NCBI RefSeq assembly: GCF_040110915.1
Contig: NZ_CP157793.1
Coordinates: 756,939 to 820,938, forward strand
Direction of reading: 5' to 3'
DNA length: 64,000 nucleotides
DNA from: Stappia sp.
Lineage (GTDB): Bacteria > Pseudomonadota > Alphaproteobacteria > Rhizobiales > Stappiaceae
In this document: positions 9,226-16,558 of the stretch, piece after piece
How positions within the stretch are numbered: the first letter of the stretch is position 1
Layout of the letters: every line of letters starts with the position of its first letter
Position numbers and translations under genes: made by a program
The notes under the pieces: generated by a model
Told to the model about the DNA's origin: nothing
Seen by the model: the letters and a program-made list of their open reading frames with translations, nothing else
Databases searched by the model: none

Positions 9226-10095
9226 TCAGGCGGCGACATGGGCGAGGTTCTTCGGCACCAGCCGCTTTGCCTCGCCCAGGATCAGCGCCCTGAGCGCCGG
9301 CCCGCCGGGGCAGTCGGGCACGGCGTCCACCGCCGCTCCGACGAGGATCTGGAGCCGCGCGACCGTCTCGCCGACGCCGTTGGAGAGCGCCGCGTTCGGT
9401 CGTCCGTTGGCCGCGTCCTGCCCGCAGGGCTTGCCGATCTCGTCCTCGCCGGCGGCGATGTCGCGCAGATCGTCCGCCGTCTGATAGGCGGCGCCGAGCG
9501 CCTCGCCGACCTGCATCCACGGCTGCGGATCCGCGCCGGCGGCAATCGCGCCGGCGGCCGTGGCGCCGGTGAAGAGGGCCGTCGTCTTGGCGCGGTGATA
9601 ATCGGCGAGGGGAATGTCGCTCTCGCTCTCCCAGGCCTGTCCGGCGACGATGCCATGCGGCGAGCCGACGGCGCGTCCCACCGTGGCGGTGAGCGGGGCG
9701 AGGCGGTCGGGCGCCAGCGCGCATTCGCGCGCCAGTGTTTCGAAGGCGAGCACGATCAGCGCATCGCCGGTCAGCAGCGCCAGCGGTTGGCCGTGAACCA
9801 CATGCAGCGCGGGCCGGCCCCGCCGGGTCGCGGCATCGTCGAAACACGGCATGTCGTCATGCACGAGCGAGGCGCAATGCAGCAGCTCGATGGCGGCCGC
9901 GGCGGCATCGCTCGCCGCCGGATGCGGATCGCCGCAGGCGCTGGCGACGGCCAGACACAGGCGCGGGCGCACCCGCGCGCCGCCGGGAAACACCGCGTAG
10001 CGCAGCGCCTGCATGAGGCGGGGCGGCTGTCCGGTGGCGGTGGCGAAGGCGACCGCCCGCTCCAGTCCGCGTTCGATGCGGGTGTGAATGTCCAT
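9226..10095 (-). CDS. crtE: Geranylgeranyl diphosphate synthase
   Basis: CrtE makes the C20 precursor for both carotenoids (via CrtB) and the phytyl tail of bacteriochlorophyll. The 289-residue protein has the trans-prenyltransferase pattern: GGARVRPRLCLA near residue 38, the first Asp-rich motif DDMPCFDDA near residue 79 and the second motif DDLRDIA near residue 203. It heads the minus-strand superoperon; its promoter is shared back-to-back with crtD and holds three PpsR-like sites. The ATG at 10095 has only a modest purine-rich ribosome site. Confidence 0.93.
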   Translation of the reverse strand: MDIHTRIERGLERAVAFATATGQPPRLMQALRYAVFPGGARVRPRLCLAVASACGDPHPAASDAAAAAIELLHCASLVHDDMPCFDDAATRRGRPALHVVHGQPLALLTGDALIVLAFETLARECALAPDRLAPLTATVGRAVGSPHGIVAGQAWESESDIPLADYHRAKTTALFTGATAAGAIAAGADPQPWMQVGEALGAAYQTADDLRDIAAGEDEIGKPCGQDAANGRPNAALSNGVGETVARLQILVGAAVDAVPDCPGGPALRALILGEAKRLVPKNLAHVAA

Positions 10096-10112
10096 CTGCG
10101 CCGCCTCCCGAA

Positions 10113-10187
10113 AGTCAATTTACAACGACAATCAATACTGTCAAATTAGATTGACACAAACGGTGGGGATGTCAATGCGGCGCGACA
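10113..10187. promoter_or_regulatory. PpsR/CrtJ operators in the crtE-crtD divergent promoter
   Basis: Two exact TGT-N12-ACA palindromes are present at 10139-10156 and 10170-10187. A degenerate third site (AGT-N12-ACA) is at 10113-10130. The degenerate site and the first perfect site are 8 bases apart, the same cooperative spacing as at bchC. They sit between crtE (start 10095, minus) and crtD (start 10261, plus), so one repressor can control both directions. Confidence 0.8.
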
Positions 10188-10260
10188 CCGACACAAGCGA
10201 CCTCGAAACAGACGACACGGACACAGGCGACACCGGCACAAGCCGCAATGGAGGCGAGAC

Positions 10261-11817
10261 ATGACCGCGGGCCTGCGGCGCGAGCGCATCGTCATCGTCG
10301 GGGCGGGCATCGCCGGCCTCGCGGCGGCGGTTTCGCTCGCCGCGCGCGGGGCGGATGTGCATGTCGTGGAAAAGGAAGCAGCACCCGGCGGCAAGATGCG
10401 CCAGGTCGCGGTCGGCGGCGCGCGGGTCGATGCCGGCCCGACCGTCTTCACCATGAAATGGGCCTTCGACCGGTTGCTCGAGACCGCCGGCACCACGCTG
10501 GAGGCCGAACTCGGCCTGCGCAAGGCGGACACGCTCGCCCGCCATGCCTGGCCGGATGGCACGCGGCTCGATCTCTTCGCCGACGTCGCGGCGAGTGCTG
10601 CCGCCATCGAGGCCTTTGCCGGCGCACGGGAGGCCGAGGGCTACCGGTGCTTCTGCCGGGACGCCGGCGCGATCTATGCGACGCTGAAGGACACTTACAT
10701 CGCCGCCGAGCGCCCGTCGCCGCTCGATCTGGTGCGCCGCATCGGCCCGACGAATCTCTCCGCCATGTGGGCGCTGAAACCCTTTTCCACCATGTGGTCG
10801 GCGCTCGGCGGCTATTTCCGCGATCCCCGCCTGCGCCAGCTCTTCGGGCGCTACGCCACCTATTGCGGGTCCTCGCCCTTTCGCGCGCCCGCGACCCTGA
10901 TGCTCGTCGCCCATGTGGAACAGGACGGCGTCTGGCTGATCGACGGCGGCATGCATGCGCTCGCCCGGGCGCTCGCCCGCGTCGCCGAACGGCACGGCGC
11001 GCGCATCGACTACGGCCGCGCGGTGGCGCGCATCGAGACCGGCGCCGACGGGGTCGAGGCGGTGCGCCTCGACGACGGGACCCGGCTGCCGGCCCGCGCG
11101 GTGATCTTCAACGGCGACGTCTCGGCGCTCGCCGGCGGGCGGCTCGGCCCGCTCAAGGTGGGCGGCACACCGGTGCCGCCGGCCGCACGCTCGCTCTCCG
11201 CGCTGACCTGGGCGGTCAAGGCGTCGGTCGGGGACTTTCCGCTCGCCCGCCACACGGTGCTCTTCTCCGATGCCTACGCGCGCGAGTTCGACGAGATCTT
11301 CAAGGACCGCCGCGTGCCGGAGCGGCCCACGGTCTACCTCTGCGCGCAGGAGCGCGACGATGCCGGCGCGCGGGATGCGAGCGAGGATCCGCGCGATCCC
11401 TTCCTGTGCCTGATCAACGCGCCGGCCGACGGCGACCGGTCCCCTCAAAGCGAAAGCGAGATCGCCCGATGTCTGGACGCCACGATCACCCAGATGGCGC
11501 GCTGCGGCCTGACGCTCGACACCGCGACCATGGAGGTCCGCGCGACCGGACCGGCCGGCTTCGAGCGGCTGTTTCCGGGCTCGGGCGGGGCGATCTACGG
11601 CCGGGCGTCGCACGGATGGACGGCGTCCTTCCGTCGGGCGGGGGCGCGTACGGCGGTGCCGGGCCTCTATCTGGCGGGGGGGAGCGTGCATCCGGGGCCG
11701 GGCGTGCCGATGGCGGCGCTTTCCGGGCAACTGGCGGCGGAGGCCTTTATCGCGGACCGCGCTTCGATGCCCCGGTTCCGCCCGGCGGTTATCTCTGGTG
11801 GTATGTCGACGGGTTGA
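10261..11817 (+). CDS. crtD: 1-hydroxycarotenoid 3,4-desaturase
   Basis: CrtD introduces the C3,4 double bond into 1-hydroxylated acyclic carotenoids. The 518-residue flavoprotein has the dinucleotide-binding fold VIVGAGIAGLAAAVSLAARG near residue 11, APGGKMRQV, the conserved DAGPTVFTMKWAFD near residue 57 and the CrtI/CrtD-type C-terminus LYLAGGSVHPGPGVPMAALSGQLAAEA. The start at 10261 has GGAGGCGAG upstream. It is followed by, and overlaps, crtC. The last ~18 residues run through the beginning of the CrtC coding frame. Confidence 0.93.
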   Translation: MTAGLRRERIVIVGAGIAGLAAAVSLAARGADVHVVEKEAAPGGKMRQVAVGGARVDAGPTVFTMKWAFDRLLETAGTTLEAELGLRKADTLARHAWPDGTRLDLFADVAASAAAIEAFAGAREAEGYRCFCRDAGAIYATLKDTYIAAERPSPLDLVRRIGPTNLSAMWALKPFSTMWSALGGYFRDPRLRQLFGRYATYCGSSPFRAPATLMLVAHVEQDGVWLIDGGMHALARALARVAERHGARIDYGRAVARIETGADGVEAVRLDDGTRLPARAVIFNGDVSALAGGRLGPLKVGGTPVPPAARSLSALTWAVKASVGDFPLARHTVLFSDAYAREFDEIFKDRRVPERPTVYLCAQERDDAGARDASEDPRDPFLCLINAPADGDRSPQSESEIARCLDATITQMARCGLTLDTATMEVRATGPAGFERLFPGSGGAIYGRASHGWTASFRRAGARTAVPGLYLAGGSVHPGPGVPMAALSGQLAAEAFIADRASMPRFRPAVISGGMSTG

Positions 11818-12698
11818 GCGATTGCGGTCGTCACGCGGTCACGGTGATCGCCTTCGTCGGGTCGGTGTTCTCGCCCTATTACGCCTGGAAGGGGCGTCGC
11901 GACCCGGAGGATCACGTCGCGATCAACGTGGCGCTCTATTCCGCGACCGGGCCGCGCTGGGCGATGACCGAACGCGGGCGCGCAAGCCTTTTGCGTGATG
12001 CCACGACGTTCCGGGTCGGGCCGAGCGCGCTCCACTGGAGCGACGCGGAGGGGCTGACCATTTCCTTCGACGAACTCAGCCTGCCCTTTCCCGGCGCTGG
12101 CGCCCTGCCGAGGCGCATCGCCGGCACCATCCGGCTGAAGCCCGACGCGGTCACGGGCGAGGTGTTCGACATCGACGCGGCCGGCCGGCACCGCTGGTGG
12201 CCGATCGCGCCGAGCGCGCGCATCGAGATGGAGGTCGCGCGCGGCGGGGCGTCCTGGGCGGGACACGGCTATCTCGACAGCAACTGGGGCACGGAGGGGC
12301 TGGAGGCGGGGTTTCGCCGCTGGGACTGGGCGCGCGGACGGCTCGGCGACGGGCGCACGGCCATCCTCTACGACGCGACCTGCCGGGCCGGCGGGCGCCG
12401 GGAGCTGGCCCTGTCCATCGGTCCCGACGGGACGATCGACCGGCGCGCGTTGCCCGCCGCCGCGCCGCTGGGGCGGGGGCTGTGGGGCGTCGAGCGTTTC
12501 CTGCATGCCGATGCGCCGCAGGAGGCGCGCATCGCCCGCTCGCTCGAGGACGGACCGTTCTACACCCGCGCGGTGGTGGACAGCCGGGTCTGGGGCGAGC
12601 CGATGCGCGGCCTGCACGAGAGCTTTTCCGGCGACCGTTTCGCCCGCAATCTGGTGAAGCTGATGCTGCCCTTCCGCATGCCCCGCCGCGCGGGCTGA
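11616..12698 (+). CDS. crtC: Carotenoid 1,2-hydratase (hydroxyneurosporene synthase); start uncertain
   Basis: CrtC adds water across the C1,2 double bond of acyclic carotenoids. Family-typical sequence begins at about 11763 (RFDAPVPPGGYLWWYVDG) and continues through IAFVGSVFSPYYAWKGRRDP, GHGYLDSNWGTEGLE and FYTRAVVDSRVWGE to 12698. The conserved part therefore starts 55 bases before the crtD stop, in another frame. The nearest in-frame ATG upstream is 11616, giving 360 residues with a Gly-rich, unlikely N-terminus. There is no GTG or TTG between it and 11811. TTG at 11811 or GTG at 11842 would cut conserved residues. A non-standard start or translational coupling with crtD is likely. The gene identity is secure; the 5' end is not. 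Confidence 0.85.
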   Translation: MDGVLPSGGGAYGGAGPLSGGGERASGAGRADGGAFRATGGGGLYRGPRFDAPVPPGGYLWWYVDGLSDCGRHAVTVIAFVGSVFSPYYAWKGRRDPEDHVAINVALYSATGPRWAMTERGRASLLRDATTFRVGPSALHWSDAEGLTISFDELSLPFPGAGALPRRIAGTIRLKPDAVTGEVFDIDAAGRHRWWPIAPSARIEMEVARGGASWAGHGYLDSNWGTEGLEAGFRRWDWARGRLGDGRTAILYDATCRAGGRRELALSIGPDGTIDRRALPAAAPLGRGLWGVERFLHADAPQEARIARSLEDGPFYTRAVVDSRVWGEPMRGLHESFSGDRFARNLVKLMLPFRMPRRAG

Positions 12699-12756
12699 GC
12701 GGCGGCCTCCGCCTGCGGGGCGGTGTCACGGTCCCGGCGTCGGCGCCGGTGACGGG

Positions 12757-13005
12757 TCAATCGCCCCGCGTGCTCCTGGTTTCGCCGGGGGCTGCTTTTC
12801 CGGACTCCGTGTCGGCCGCGCGGTCCGTCTCCCGATCCTTCGCCCCCGCATCCTTCGCCCGCGCGTCCGCCTCGGCAGCCTCGGCGCGCTCGCGCGCCTT
12901 TCTGGCCGCGATGTCGCGGTTGAGGCTTCTCAGTTGCCAGATGCCGAAGGCCCCCACCACCAGCGCGGTGAAGACGAGTTCCACGAGCCCGAGATACTGA
13001 CCCAT
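12757..13005 (-). CDS. Small membrane protein linked to crtB, function unknown
   Basis: An 82-residue protein starting MGQYLGLVELVFTALVVGAFGIWQLRSLNRDI. It has one hydrophobic segment at residues 5-24, then a highly charged Ala/Arg/Glu/Asp-rich tail that is probably helical and then disordered. The start has AGGAGG directly upstream, overlapping the crtB stop region, and it lies 10 bases after crtB on the same strand, so it is the last gene of the bchI-bchD-bchO-crtI-crtB operon. Similar short single-span proteins occur beside crtB in other phototrophs, from memory. No function can be assigned. Confidence 0.75.
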   Translation of the reverse strand: MGQYLGLVELVFTALVVGAFGIWQLRSLNRDIAARKARERAEAAEADARAKDAGAKDRETDRAADTESGKAAPGETRSTRGD

Positions 13006-13015
13006 CCCGCGCCTC

Positions 13016-14083
13016 CTAGCTGCGCCCGCGCGCGGTGGCGGTCACGGCGCGCTCGCGCTGCTCGGTCGCGGCAAGGAGTTCCAGCACCCGGCCGAGCTTG
13101 GCGTCGAAGCCCTTGATCTCCGCCGGCCGGTCGGGCAGCGCGCTCGCCTCCACCAGGAACCGTGTGGCGGGCGCCGGGGCATCCTCGGCCACGGCGAGCC
13201 GGCGGAAGGGGATCGCGCCGGCCGCCATCAACAGACGGATCTTGGCCTGGCGCGAGGTGACGGCGCGGGTCGTCACGCTGTCGTGGCCGTTTAGCGCGAT
13301 CACCCGGCCGATGTCGCGATAGATCAGCGCCGCGCTTCCGATCGCGGCGCGGCAGTCGAGCGGCAGGCCGGAAATCCCCGTCATGGCGAGCGCGTAGTGG
13401 GTGTCGGCGGCGGCGAGCAGCCGCTCGACCACGCGCGCGAGCGCGGGCGAGGGGGCGGGATCGCGCAGCAGAGCCTCGGCGTCGACGCCTTCCTCCGCGA
13501 GCCAGACGCGCGGCAGATAGAGCCGCCCGTTGCGCGCGTCCTCGCCGACATCGCGGGCGATGTTGGTGTATTGCATGGCGAGCCCGAGATCGGCCGCGCG
13601 CGCCAGCACATGGCGGTCGCGCACGCCCATGATCACGCTCATCATCACGCCGACGGTCGAGGCCACGCGCGCCGCATAGCCGCCGAGATTGTCGAGCGTG
13701 TGGTAGACGCGCGCCTCCTCGTCCCATTCAAAACCTTCGATCAGCGCCTCGGGCAGGGCGCGGGGGATGCGGTGGGCGGCGACCACGGCGGCGAAGGCCC
13801 GGTCGCAGATCTGATCGCCCGGCGTGCCGCGATAGATCGCGTCGAGCCGTTCGCGCAGCACGTCGGTCGCGCGCCGTGTGTGACCGGTTTTCGCGCCGGC
13901 CTCGTCGACGAGATCGTCGGTGGAGCGGCAGAAGGCATAGAGCGCGCGCGCCGGCAGACGGATGCGCGCCGGCAGCAGCAGCGAGGCGGCGTAGAAGGAC
14001 TTGGAGCCGGTGCGGATCGCCCGATGGCAGGCGGCCCGGTCGGCCCCGGAAAGCGCGAAAACGTTAGACCCGTTCGGCTGCAT
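13016..14083 (-). CDS. crtB: Phytoene synthase
   Basis: CrtB condenses two geranylgeranyl diphosphates into phytoene, the first committed carotenoid step. The 355-residue protein has the squalene/phytoene synthase pattern: SKSFYAASLLLP, first Asp motif CRSTDDLVDEA near residue 53, VGVMMSVIMG, and the second motif YTNIARDVGEDARNGRLYLP near residue 172. It overlaps the crtI end by 20 bases, implying coupled translation, and is followed by a small membrane protein gene. Confidence 0.95.
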   Translation of the reverse strand: MQPNGSNVFALSGADRAACHRAIRTGSKSFYAASLLLPARIRLPARALYAFCRSTDDLVDEAGAKTGHTRRATDVLRERLDAIYRGTPGDQICDRAFAAVVAAHRIPRALPEALIEGFEWDEEARVYHTLDNLGGYAARVASTVGVMMSVIMGVRDRHVLARAADLGLAMQYTNIARDVGEDARNGRLYLPRVWLAEEGVDAEALLRDPAPSPALARVVERLLAAADTHYALAMTGISGLPLDCRAAIGSAALIYRDIGRVIALNGHDSVTTRAVTSRQAKIRLLMAAGAIPFRRLAVAEDAPAPATRFLVEASALPDRPAEIKGFDAKLGRVLELLAATEQRERAVTATARGRS

Positions 14084-15593
14084 GCGGCACCACCTTGTCC
14101 AGGATCTTGGCGGAGGAGACCACGCCGGGCAGACCGGCGCCGGGATGCGTGCCGGCCCCCACCAGGTAGAGACCGTCGACGTCCTCGCTCGCGTTGTGCG
14201 GGCGGAACCAGGCCAGCTGGGTGAGGCGCGGCTCCATGCTGAAGGCCGCGCCTTTGTGCGCCAGAAGCCGATTTTGGAAATCGAGCGGCGTCATGATCTT
14301 CGAGGTCACCAGCGCCTCCGACAGCCCCGGCAGCATCGTGCGCTCCAGATGGGCGGCGATTCTTCGCCGATAGGGTTCGGCCATCGTCTCCCAGTCAATG
14401 TCGCCGTCGAGATTGGGCACCGGCGAGAGCACGTAGAAGGAATTGCACCCCGGCGGGGCGACGTTCGGGTCGGTGGCGCTCGGGTTGTGCAGATAGAGGC
14501 TGAAATCCTCGGCGAGCACCTTGCGGTCGAAGATGTCGGCGAGCAGCCCCTGATAGCGCGGACCCATCATCACCGTGTGATGCGGCACGTGCGGATAGGT
14601 CCGGTTGGTGCCGAAGTACCAGACGAAGAGACTCATGGAATAGGCCATTCGTTCCAGCTTGCGGTCGCTCCAGCGTCGCCGATGCTCGGGCGCGATCAGC
14701 TTGCCATAGGTCCAGGCCGCATCCGCATTGGAGACGACGATATCGGCCGGCAGGACTTCGCCGTCGGCGAGCCGCACGCCGGTCGCCCGGCCCTCGCGCA
14801 CCAGGATTTCGGCCACATCGGCGTTCATGCGCAGCCGGTTGCCCTGGCCCTCGACCAGATCGGCCATGCCCCTCATGAGAGCGCCGGTGCCGCCCATGGC
14901 GTAATGCACGCCATAGGTCTGCTCCAGATAGGAGATGAGGCTCATCACCGCGCTGACGCGCAAGGGGTTGCCGCCGATGAAGAGCGGATGGAACGACAGC
15001 GCCATGCGCAGCCGTTCGTCGCCGATGTGCTTCGACACGAGCGCATGCACGGAGCGCTCGGCCCGGCGTTTGATCAGATCCGGCAGCGCCTTCGCCATGC
15101 TCGCGAGCGACAGGAACGGCCGGTCCACCATTTCCACGAAGCCGGTGTCGTAGCAGCGCTTGCTCTCCGCCAGATAGGCCTCGTATCCGGCAAGCTCCGC
15201 CGGCCGGAAACGGCGGATCTCGGCGCGCATCGCGTCCGCGTCGGCGAAGCAGCGAAAGGTCTCGCCGTCGTCGAAGCGGATCGTGTAGCAGGGGTCGAGC
15301 TCGCGCAGGGTCACGTGATCGCCCATGCGCTTGCCGCACAGCGCCCACAGTTCCTCGAAGACGAAGGGCGCGGTGATGATCGTCGGCCCGGCGTCGAAGG
15401 TGAAGCCGTCCTGGCGGAACACGCTCGCCCGTCCGCCCGGCGCGTCGAGCCGGTCGAGCACCGTCACCCGGTAGCCGCGCGCGCCCAGCCGGATCGCGGC
15501 GGCCAGCCCTCCGGCGCCCGCGCCGATGACGACCGCCTGCGGCCGGCTGTCGGTGGCGGGATCCGGAAGCGTCGGGCGGGAGTGAACGGTCAT
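14064..15593 (-). CDS. crtI: Phytoene desaturase
   Basis: CrtI carries out the three- or four-step desaturation of phytoene to neurosporene or lycopene. The 509-residue protein has the FAD-binding motif AVVIGAGAGGLAAAIRLGARG near residue 20, DAPGGRASVF, TFDAGPTIITAPFVFEELW, and the C-terminal block GLYLVGAGTHPGAGLPGVV. Upstream on the same strand is bchO (44-base gap) and downstream crtB (overlap). The product spectrum (spheroidene versus spirilloxanthin series) cannot be told from sequence alone; no crtA is present in the window. Confidence 0.96.
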   Translation of the reverse strand: MTVHSRPTLPDPATDSRPQAVVIGAGAGGLAAAIRLGARGYRVTVLDRLDAPGGRASVFRQDGFTFDAGPTIITAPFVFEELWALCGKRMGDHVTLRELDPCYTIRFDDGETFRCFADADAMRAEIRRFRPAELAGYEAYLAESKRCYDTGFVEMVDRPFLSLASMAKALPDLIKRRAERSVHALVSKHIGDERLRMALSFHPLFIGGNPLRVSAVMSLISYLEQTYGVHYAMGGTGALMRGMADLVEGQGNRLRMNADVAEILVREGRATGVRLADGEVLPADIVVSNADAAWTYGKLIAPEHRRRWSDRKLERMAYSMSLFVWYFGTNRTYPHVPHHTVMMGPRYQGLLADIFDRKVLAEDFSLYLHNPSATDPNVAPPGCNSFYVLSPVPNLDGDIDWETMAEPYRRRIAAHLERTMLPGLSEALVTSKIMTPLDFQNRLLAHKGAAFSMEPRLTQLAWFRPHNASEDVDGLYLVGAGTHPGAGLPGVVSSAKILDKVVPHAAERV

Positions 15594-15637
15594 GGTAGGG
15601 TGCCTTTCACGGCGTGCGGGGCGATCAGGTGAAACGA

Positions 15638-16558
15638 TCAGGCGGACCGGGCGTCGAGCGGCGCCCGCGCGCTCGCCGCGCCGCAGCGCTCTTCGATCAG
15701 CCGGGCGATGGGCTCGATATCGGTTTCATGCAGCAGATGGCCGCCGTGCGGGATGCCGACATAGTCGCCGGCCCCGGCGCGCGCGGCCGCCTTGCGCGAG
15801 ACGGCGGCGGGTACCATCGGGTCGTCCTCGGCGGCGATCAGCGTCAGCGGAACGGTCAGGGCGGGAAGCTCGCGCTGCAGCGGCGCGAGGTCCCAATGGG
15901 CCATCATGCCGAGCGCGCCGCGCACATGGGCGCGGTTGGAAAAGAGCAGGTTGTAGCCGGCAAGCCCCGCCGCATCGATGCGCGAGCCCGTCGCCGACAG
16001 CAGCGTGCGGCCGAGATCGCCGAAGCCCGCCCGCCAGGCGACGACGCGCGGCGTCAGCGGGTTGAGAAAAAGCAGGCGCGCCATCGGCTGGAACAGCGCG
16101 TTGCCCTGGATCGGCTCCAGCGCGGCGTTGAAGCCGAAGAGATGGGACGGCGAAAAGCCCGTTGTCTGCGCCATGCGGATCGCGACCGCCGCGCCGGCCG
16201 AATGTCCGGCCGCCGCGACCGGCGCCACCTCCAGATGATCCAGCAGGGTGCTCACCGCCCGCGCCATGCCGTGCAGTGTCAGAACCTCGGTGCCGCGCGC
16301 ATCGGTGAAGCCGTGGCCGGGCAGGTCCACCGCGAGCACCTGGAAACTGCGTGCCAGTCGCGGCATCAGATCGCGGAAGGAATGCGTCGCCGCGCCCGTT
16401 CCATGCACCAGCAGGAGCGCCGGGGCGCCCGCGTCGCCCATCCGCTGGACGTGCCACAGGATCCGCCCTTCGCGCACGAAGCGGCTGGCCGCGCGGTTGG
16501 GCCAGGCCTGTCCTTCCCGCGCCCAGTCCGGGCGGTTGCTGGCGCGCGTGCCGATCAT
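15638..16558 (-). CDS. bchO: Alpha/beta hydrolase of Mg-chelatase operon
   Basis: BchO is a conserved alpha/beta hydrolase found next to bchD in purple bacteria; its exact reaction in bacteriochlorophyll synthesis is unknown. The 306-residue protein has the oxyanion region LLLVHGTGAATHSF near residue 49, the nucleophile elbow AAGHSAGAAVAIRMA near residue 116 (Ser in GHSAG), an acid around LIAAEDDPMVP and the catalytic His in HGGHLLHETD. Its ATG overlaps the bchD stop as ATGA, so the two are translationally coupled. Confidence 0.92.
   Translation of the reverse strand: MIGTRASNRPDWAREGQAWPNRAASRFVREGRILWHVQRMGDAGAPALLLVHGTGAATHSFRDLMPRLARSFQVLAVDLPGHGFTDARGTEVLTLHGMARAVSTLLDHLEVAPVAAAGHSAGAAVAIRMAQTTGFSPSHLFGFNAALEPIQGNALFQPMARLLFLNPLTPRVVAWRAGFGDLGRTLLSATGSRIDAAGLAGYNLLFSNRAHVRGALGMMAHWDLAPLQRELPALTVPLTLIAAEDDPMVPAAVSRKAAARAGAGDYVGIPHGGHLLHETDIEPIARLIEERCGAASARAPLDARSA

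Noticed and set aside
10141..11730. A 529-codon minus-strand frame over crtD
   Set aside because: Shadow of crtD; the plus-strand frame has full FAD-binding and CrtD motifs.
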